Made by a program: the position numbers and the translations under genes | NCBI RefSeq assembly: GCF_047495875.1 | Contig: NC_092467.1 | Coordinates: 27,497,066-27,561,065, forward strand | Length of the DNA: 64,000 nt | Origin: Pithys albifrons albifrons | Lineage: Eukaryota > Chordata > Aves > Passeriformes > Thamnophilidae | Reading direction: 5' to 3' | The notes under the pieces: generated by a model | What the model saw: only the letters and a program-made list of their open reading frames with translations | What the model was told of the DNA's origin: nothing | The model's database searches: none | Shown here: in pieces, positions 51,901 to 60,900 of the stretch | Position numbering within the stretch: position 1 is the first letter of the stretch | Layout: each line of letters opens with the position of its first letter

Positions 51901-54900
51901 AAAATAAATACTTGTTATTTTTCCTGCTTGGGTGTGAAAATTGGGCAAGAAATGGAACTGCAAGCAGTTATGTATGCTTATTATACAGCCTTTTCACATT
52001 TCTGTCACTGATGTGCCTAAGAGGCTGTCAGAGATGCTCATTACTTCCTTTTTATTTCAACAGAAGCCAGGTATCCAAACCCTTCAAACCTGGACTAAGC
52101 ACCAGGATACAACACCCACCCACAGGCAGCTTAGAGGAGCCAAGTCAGAACACAAACAATGAATTGGAAAGAATCAAGTGAAAGAAGTATTGTCAGGCAG
52201 AACAAGAAAAGCTTAGGCAGCAGTCTCAGGCAAAGGAAAACAAGCTGAGTGCATGTAGTCCACACATAATACAACCCCTCCTCCCCCCAGTAATGCCTCT
52301 TTGTTTCAAAGAAAAGACAACACAGACCTACTTAATTCACTAATTCTTCTGAATGCCTCCATTTTTTTTACAAACTATCTGGTATGCCCCTGTAGGAATG
52401 CTCAGCAACTGAAAGAACCAAAAACAAGTCATAAAGTTGATTTATTGGATATGACAGATTTCCTGGATCATAAAGTCCCTTAACACATCAGCACTTGGAA
52501 AGAAAAACCAACAAAACGAAAACCCCAAAGCAAAAAAACAACGCAAAAAGAACCGTGGTCTTGCCAATCAATGACACTTGTAACCAATTCAAGTCAATTA
52601 CTGAAAGCAATACAACTTTCCTAGGGAGGCCAGGAGAACCTCCTATCAATAAACTAAAAGCAATGACTAACTGATGCATGCAGATGCTTCATGACTTACA
52701 ATCAGCCTTAGGAAATCCCTAAGTTTAATACTGATTTGTGAATGGAGCAATTTCTAAATGGGAGCCAGCACATTGCAAGTATTTATCATAGCTGAGAACT
52801 GCAGTGCCCCAGTCTCAGCACAGGCATTCAAGCCAAACACTCAGCCCTGGCCAGGCTGAAGGATGCCCAACAATTAAAACCACCTTAGTTACAAAAGCAA
52901 AGAGAACACAGTTATTTTCCATAATGAGAGACAGCTGACTACTCTCACAGCTGGTACCATTATCTACACTCACAGTTGCCCAATATTTCTTATTTTCTGC
53001 ATTTATAATTTTGGGCATCCCCAATGTAGCAGTGCTTCAGTTTGTCTGGAAGAGATCACCTGCCCAGCTCTGTGGTCCTTTTGACCTGATTTATATTCAG
53101 GACAACAGAACTGTTGGTATCCAGCACATGTGAAGGATGGCATCTCCATGAGATAACCCAGCTTAAGCTCAACTACTTCTCATGCTTAGAGAGGAATGTA
53201 GTATTGGTAAAGCCTGAGGAAATTCCACCCATCTGTGAGCAGTAGCTTTGAATGCATGACTGCAAAGGGTTTAATGGGGAAGAAAAAGGTTTTATGGCTC
53301 AAAAAAGAATATTAAAGAACACCTGGTCCAGCCTCCCACTACTGATCAAAAAAAGCTTCAAACAGCTTTCTAAAAATACGGTGCAACTGAAACAAAATTT
53401 AGAAGCAGCAGTGCTAACAGGTTCAAAATGATGCAGATTCCACAAGGTCCCCAAGCAAATCATTCCCCCATCAGAGGGGAATTATCCTCTCTAGTAAGTA
53501 AGTGTTCTACATTTTATTCTTCTTCTGATCCTCAACCTCCACCTTCCTGACATTGTATTTATAAAATGAGATTACAAAGCTATTGGCTACCAGAAATCTT
53601 TCCCACACAAATGGCTGAGCCACCAAGACAGAACCTCTGTATTCTTTGCTCAGTCTCTCCAAAGGCTGCTTCCCACAACTGTCATTCTTTTAGCCATTTC
53701 CTCTCCTGCTTTTTTTGTTTTTTATTTTTCTGAAGTGCACTTCAAAAATAGACTCAACTTCTATTACTGGTTCTCACAGATGCAGCTCTCTTGGATACTT
53801 CTCAATGGAATCACAGACTAGAATTCTAATATTCTTATATATAATATATGTAATTCTTATATTCCAACAGCTGAACAATGTATCTTGTTTAATAATGAAC
53901 AAAAATAACTTCAGTTTAAATTAGAATTTTTATGTAACAACTATCAAGTGTGAAAGTGTTATTTACCAGTTAAACAGAAACATGGATACAGTAAAGACCA
54001 AGTTTCCTGCATTTACCACACTGTTAATCCTGTTCTGTTCTGAACCTCAAAATCATATCAAAGTAAATTTGCCCTTTCTAAAAATAAATACATACTAATA
54101 CTTGCCCCTACCATATCTTCAACAATCTAATGTCATTCAAATGTGTCTTTAATATTGTCAGTGTATATTTGCCACTGCATAATATTGTCAATGTGTACTT
54201 GCCACTGCAGAAATGAAAGTAAGACTTTTCAAAGGCCGTTGTTCCTTCACACCTCACAGTAAGAAAAGAAAACAAGTCTGAAACAAGCCTGGGTTGCATG
54301 TTAGGCTGCAATCCCACCTACTGAAAACCAACCTCATCTAAAAATTCACGCTAGCCAACAATGTATTTCCCTCTAAGATACTAACAGCAAATATACACAG
54401 TTGTAAATCATATTTCAGGTTAATAAATGTGTTCAAAAATGGAATTAACATAACCCAATGAACAGAGGAAGCAGAGCAGGGAGAAGTGAGGAGGCAGTGG
54501 GAGTAATAAGACAGAATAAGCAGCTGAAGTGAAAAAACATTTATGCATTTAGGAAACAAACTGTGCTTTGACACATTGCCAAATTAAATCAGTCCTGCAA
54601 GTGTCATGAATTAGAGAGGCAGATTTCATCATGACAAAGCACCCTCACTTAAAAAATAGGAGAGTTTACTGTTCTTAATAGAATTTTCAGTAGATTTATG
54701 ATACTAAGAGAAAAAACACCAAAGAAAAATCCCTGCTATGACTCAAAAGCATGATGAAGACTATAGAAAATATAGGAATTTGTTTCTTAGTCAAAGTCAT
54801 CCTAATTACCTTAGAAATAATTAGAGGAACCCAAGGGTCTGCAGACATCAAAACAATTTTTCTCAGTGTCGCAGTTGATTTTACTGAACAGAAGAGAAGC

Positions 54901-57900
54901 ATCTCCATCTTTACCACCATCAGAGGTCCATACATAAAGCCACCTTCCCACTCCCTACCTTGCACAATTCTTGATCTTTTCCATCTCACTTCCTTTCTGC
55001 CACTAGAAAAAGAGTCCTCAGAATTCCGTCTACAAATCAAAGACAACCAATACCAATTTACAGCCTGATTCCAGCATCCTAAAGATCTGCTCCATTCCCA
55101 TCTGCCAATTAAGATGAATAAGAGGGAGTATTTCCACCTGAGGCTGCTGAGGTGTGCAGCTCTCTGAGACACACCCCAAAGGCACGAGGGACAGACCTCT
55201 CACAGCCTCACTGTTGTTCAGTGCACTCTGAGTGAACAAAGAGCAGGATGTTACAAGCACTACAGATTAACCATTTATTCCAGCAAAGCAGACTGTTACC
55301 ACCTGCTTTTCTCTTATGCATGGAATTGGTTTTTAAAAACCAGTAAAACGCACAACTGAGTCTAAGGCAACCATGACTATTCCTCCTTTACTTACCTCTG
55401 CAGGTCGACAATTTCATTGTTCAATGTATCGAGTTCTTTAATTGCAGAAAAATCTGCTACAGAATTCGGTCCTTGAGTACACTGAAACATAAAACAAATA
55501 CTGTTAGTCTATAGCTTATGCTGTCCAGCAACTACGTTCACTTTACTCTTTGTGGCAACACGAGCTATCCTCTTGTAACAACTGTTGGTAGCACCATATT
55601 TCAAACACTTCACCTCAGAAACCCCAAACCAGTAGAGATGCTCAATAACAACAAACACCAAAGCATGTAGAGAGCCCAGTTCAAAGAGTGTGTCTCCTGC
55701 AAACCCTTGAAGGCACCTTCCACAGGAGCACAGGACAACCTGGTCATACAAAAAAAACACACCATCTGGTTTGAAAATGAGATTTGTCTTAGCTGGCTTC
55801 CAAGCATTCATTTAAGAGAGGTTTATCTACTTTTGTATTTCTATTCCTTCACCTCAGGGATCCTCATGTTGCAGAGTACAGACACTGATTTGAAATGTTT
55901 TAAGGATATCCAGCTACTTTAATGTGAACCTCCAGAGTCCTGAATGAAACTTTGATAATACAAAATCACAAGTAAGTTACACCCATGAGGTCTCATTTAC
56001 TTAATGTCTTTATAAGACAATGACTGTAATGCAAACTATTTCTTTAAAAAAATACATACACAAATGGTTAGAAAACAAATGCTGAAGACAAAGTAGCAAA
56101 TGCTTAAATTTTTCTACTGTGGCTTATCACAATATGAGCATGTTTGGAAAGGCAGACACTGTAAATACCTTCTGTAAATACATCAGTTCCTTCAAGTCTT
56201 GAATAAACTCATCCAAGACAAACACAAAATTCAGAGGAAAAATATATACATGTAATTGAAAAAGGCAAGAGATACTCTCAAAATAACACAAAGTTTTTAA
56301 ATGCTGAAGTTTCTCTACAGAACAATCCAGGTGCTATTAACTATGTGTTTATTCAGCTTATACTCTGGGGAAAAAAACGTGACAAGAGACAAAAAAGGAC
56401 CTAAACAGCAAAACTGAGCACACAGTAGCTAAGAATATTACTCAGCAAAACTACAGATTTTGTATGCATATTTTACTAGAACAAGTATTATGAACTGTGA
56501 ATAAAACAAAAATCCCCCAAACATACAGCTATTCTTAAATTGGTTAGATCAGCTCCTCAAATGGGCAAACTAGCTATGATGCTCAATCCTGCTCCTAAGG
56601 AATTACACAGCAGTTCTGCAGAGTTGCTCATGGCATGTCAATGAAAGCTTTTTCTTCTACAACAGGAGCAGGAGGAGGACATACCATTATTAACTACAAG
56701 TAAAAATTTTTTCCAGGCCTCCTTCTCTCACCAGTTAAAAGAAATCCTGCACAGTAACACCAGCATGAAACTTGAGCAAAATGTAGTTCAACTGTATTTT
56801 CAACTGTTAGAACTGGTGTTGAAGAGGAACATAAAAGCCAGCATTTTTAGTTTTAATATACAAGTTAACAGAGACTAAAGTTAAAACTATATGCTGCCAT
56901 TTACTACACTGCAACATGCATGTAAACAACACTTTGAGTTTTAACTCAAAATGGTAATAACAGTAAATTCCTAACAAAATTATTTGAGAAGACCTTGCGT
57001 GGAAGTTTAATTTTCATGGCTTGTAATGCAAGTGGTGATTACAAACAGTTCTAGGTAAAGAAACACAGCAACAAGTGCTAAACTGCTGCTGTATCCCATT
57101 CATGGAATCTGCCTTCAGGCCTCAAAACAGAAATAAAAGTTACACTACTGTGGTAATAAAATTCTGTAAGAGAATCAAACATTAGGTAACAGCAGTACAC
57201 ACATATATGCATTTTTAACATCTGTCAAGGATTACAAGTTAACCTCCTCTACTTCAAAACCACAAGGGAATATACTTTACTTACTGATATTTCTGCTTCC
57301 ATCTTTAAATTGTCAATTCAGAAAATAAAGCCTAAATTGGTTTTTGGGTTGGGTTTTTTTTTCACAATGTTAGCCACACCACATCAACAAAATCTGCACA
57401 AAGTCTATCTCTGCCTACTGCTCTTATCATTTGAGTTCAAATCTTGAGCAATAGTCTTGAACAAAAAAGTTCTTTCATACCAATAAGACATCTCTTTTGA
57501 TAAAGCTCAAAATGAGCTGAAGGTTCAGGTCACTTTAGCAAATGAAATTCTAGTAAGGACTACAGAGCTAACTCAAAGCTAACTTACCTTCTTTCACAAC
57601 AGTCTTACAGTTTATGTTAGTAATGAAAACTAAAATCACACTGATGTCTTTGAGAGTTTTAGACAACCAATTCACACAGAAGTAACCAACACTGACCTCA
57701 TCTAATGTGTTCTGATCACTGAATTTCCTGCAGTATCATCAGTAAGACCATGGTCATTAGACCTGCTGGTAACTGGCAGTGGAGCTACTGCTCTGTCACC
57801 ACTTCCCAGCAATCTCACCAGTGTAAGACACAGCATTTCCTCTTTTCAGTTTAGGCAGCACATTCTGCCAACAGCAACAGCCCCAGAGGGCTGGGGGCAA

Positions 57901-60900
57901 GGAACAACCTCAGGGTTCTTTCACATGAACAACTGGAAATCAGCAAAACCCTGAGACTGGAACACACTGCGACACTTCAGAGAAGTGCTGTGATATTTCA
58001 GTGACTATGGAGAGTCTTAGAAGGATGTTCATTATTCAATCAACAGACAGTAAATATTAGAAAAGCAAAGATTCTCTAACCTTGAGAAAGCAGAGTTAAC
58101 AAACTGACAGAATAATAAGGATGAAAAGCAGAGTGGTGCAGAATGGAAAAAACAGTCCAAACTAGAAAAGAGACATAGAAAGGAAAGCAAACATACAAAA
58201 AAGATTAGTAGAGTTGCAAATAAAGCAATTACTTTTAAAAGCAGAATGTAAAAATGAATTAGATACCAGTTACGGAAACTCAAAAGCAGTGCCAAATTTT
58301 GAGTTTCAGGTGCCAATTTTTCATTCTGTTTAAGAAAGTTGCAGAATTAGGTCAATGTTTGCACAACCAAGAAAAGGTAACCCACATCAGCCTTCATGAT
58401 GTGTAAGTCCCATAACAGTTTGGGATGCCCACTACCATTCCAATAACTACAGCTTACACTGCTGAGGTGCAGTCTACTACTGGATTAAGATGGATGGCAA
58501 CCTATGAAGACACCTAAATCATCTGTGAAGTATAAAATGGAGGAGCATTCACTTCCAAATTTTAAATACAAAATTCTGAACTTTTAGTTCATGTTGTTTT
58601 CAAACTTACTAGAAAACATCAATGTAAAAAAAGGTAACTGAACACATTAGGAGACAAACATTGAATTTGTGTGTGTCATTTCAGATGCAAACTGAAATTT
58701 CTTTAAATAGGCAGCAGCAAGATTATTCTTTCAAAAGAGAAAATGCTTTCTCAACATAAGATCTCTCTGCTTGGTTGGCAGATGTAATAAATGACAGCTT
58801 CATTTTGAAACATGGATAGAAGTTGTTTGTCAATTCTTTGCACCTAAAACTTCTTTTCTTCCTGATATTATGATAAATTTAAAGGTATGTCGGTACTTGA
58901 GGTGCTTCTGGTGTTGCCTTTGAAATTAACATTATTTGTTTAAGATTTCATACCAAAAATGCCAAACACATCCTTACCTTCTGTAAACTGACACCCCTGT
59001 CTGAAGGTGGAATCATCTCTGGAGTCAGAGCCTGAGGTGGATCAATGCCCTTTGTCAACTTCTGATTAATTAAATAGAAAGCTAAGGCAAACTGTTCCTT
59101 TGAAAGCTTTCCACAGTCCTTGGTGTCACAGAGAGCCCTGCACAGAGATGCACATGAAATAAATCAAATCCTCATTTCTGCAAGTACAGCCCTGCTTACT
59201 GGACCTGCTGTCAATTAAAAATGTGGAAATTGCTAGACTGTATCTCCTCTTCTAAAATAAAACAATGCAGACATAAGGTAGACTGAAGAAGAAACATCAC
59301 TCAAACACACACAATCACTTTCTGTTTTCATGTTGAGGCCCACAGCTCTGGTCTGGTGAAAGGCAGACATTAACAACACCTGAGTATCTCAGGTCCTCCT
59401 AAATTAAAGAACTTTCCAGAGTGAACACAGGTTTATCTACTTTGTCCTACATTAGAGGTTGTGTTAACCAAACCTTGGGAAAAAAAAAAGGTTGTTCCTA
59501 TGAGGGTGTCCTGCAATAGTTCATAGTAGGGAAAGCATTAAAAAAGCAGTGAGTGTAATGAATGCATTGCTGTGGTGAATGTAATGCTGTAATGAACATA
59601 TAGCTGTAAGGAAAACAAGAATAAGAACGGACATAGATCTTGCATTCTAATGATTTTATACAGACAATTGCCCTTACCAGTATATGGGCAGCATCAGTGA
59701 TAGACACACAGTGACACTTTGATTCCTAAATACATGGGGCAGCTGAATTGGAGCATTTGTAAAAATCTGTGTTTGCCTCCTCCCCTAAGGCACAGAGCAA
59801 AGCATAAAGCTGTTTCCCCCCATTTCTGTCCAAAAGCAGAAGCAGTAAGTTGCCACTGAGTATACAAAGGCCATGCTATCATACACAAAAAAATAACTCA
59901 CTTTCCAAAAAGTCAGCATAACAAGAAGCTAAGCAGCTGTCATGGAAAAAACCTACCAGATATGTGCAAGGAGAGCAGAAGGCAGTCCTGTCTTCAGGAA
60001 TAGTTCTCTGGCTTCCACACCTGACACAAATCCATCCATGTCCTTGTCAGTCTTCACAAAGATCTCATCATACTTAATTTTGTCTGCAGGCGACACAACC
60101 CACTGAGGGGGGTGAGGGTGGAAGGGTTAAAAACCAAACCCACACTGCTAAGACAGAGGCACTTTTGTTTTCAGCCTTACATTAGTCAATGATTACAGCA
60201 CAGATTTATGAAGTGATTCAAGTGCCTAATGCATGAACCAGTTTTATCCTTCAAAACAGAGACAAGCAGAGATCCACAAGCAACTCCAGAAGCAAAGCAT
60301 TTACATGAGTGAAGCACCAAGGCTGATTGAACTGCTCTGCCTCTGCAATAAAAGCATCCCCTGGAGCCCAGGTCTGCTTCCAGCACAGGACTGAGCCCTC
60401 ACCACTGTGCCCAGTCACAGTCCTGCTGACTGTCTGCCTCTAACAATTTTATTCCCCTTTACACAGCTGGAGAGCTTTAGCTGGAGGGACTGGAGAACTG
60501 CTCAAGCCCAGACTGTTAACAGTCGGCACATTTTAAATTGAGAAAATTTACCTCTGAACAAGGTAAAGATGGGAATTAGAGCCACTTCTGTTACTTGAGC
60601 AATTTTTCACAACAGTCAGCTACTATAAAGACGTTTGAGTTTTCTGAGTGAAAATGTCCTCAAGTGCCTGTATAATGCTAATTAATTCCAGCACAGAGGG
60701 ACACTTCCCAACAGCCTCCTAAAATTCATCAACCAGTCAACAGGGCAAGAAGCAAACTAAAAACCTGTATCAAGACTCTTTACATAGGAAGTCTCCAAAG
60801 AGCAGAAACCTTAAATTAGGAACGGAAACCTTCTAATTCCAAATAACTTCAGAACTATACCTGTGGTAGTGGGGGTTTGGCAGCTAAAATGCCTACAGGT

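Noticed and set aside
54696..55172. Minus-strand 158-codon open frame in an EPS15 intron
   Set aside because: No recognisable motif, no splice link to EPS15 and no transposon similarity that I can see; consistent with chance.
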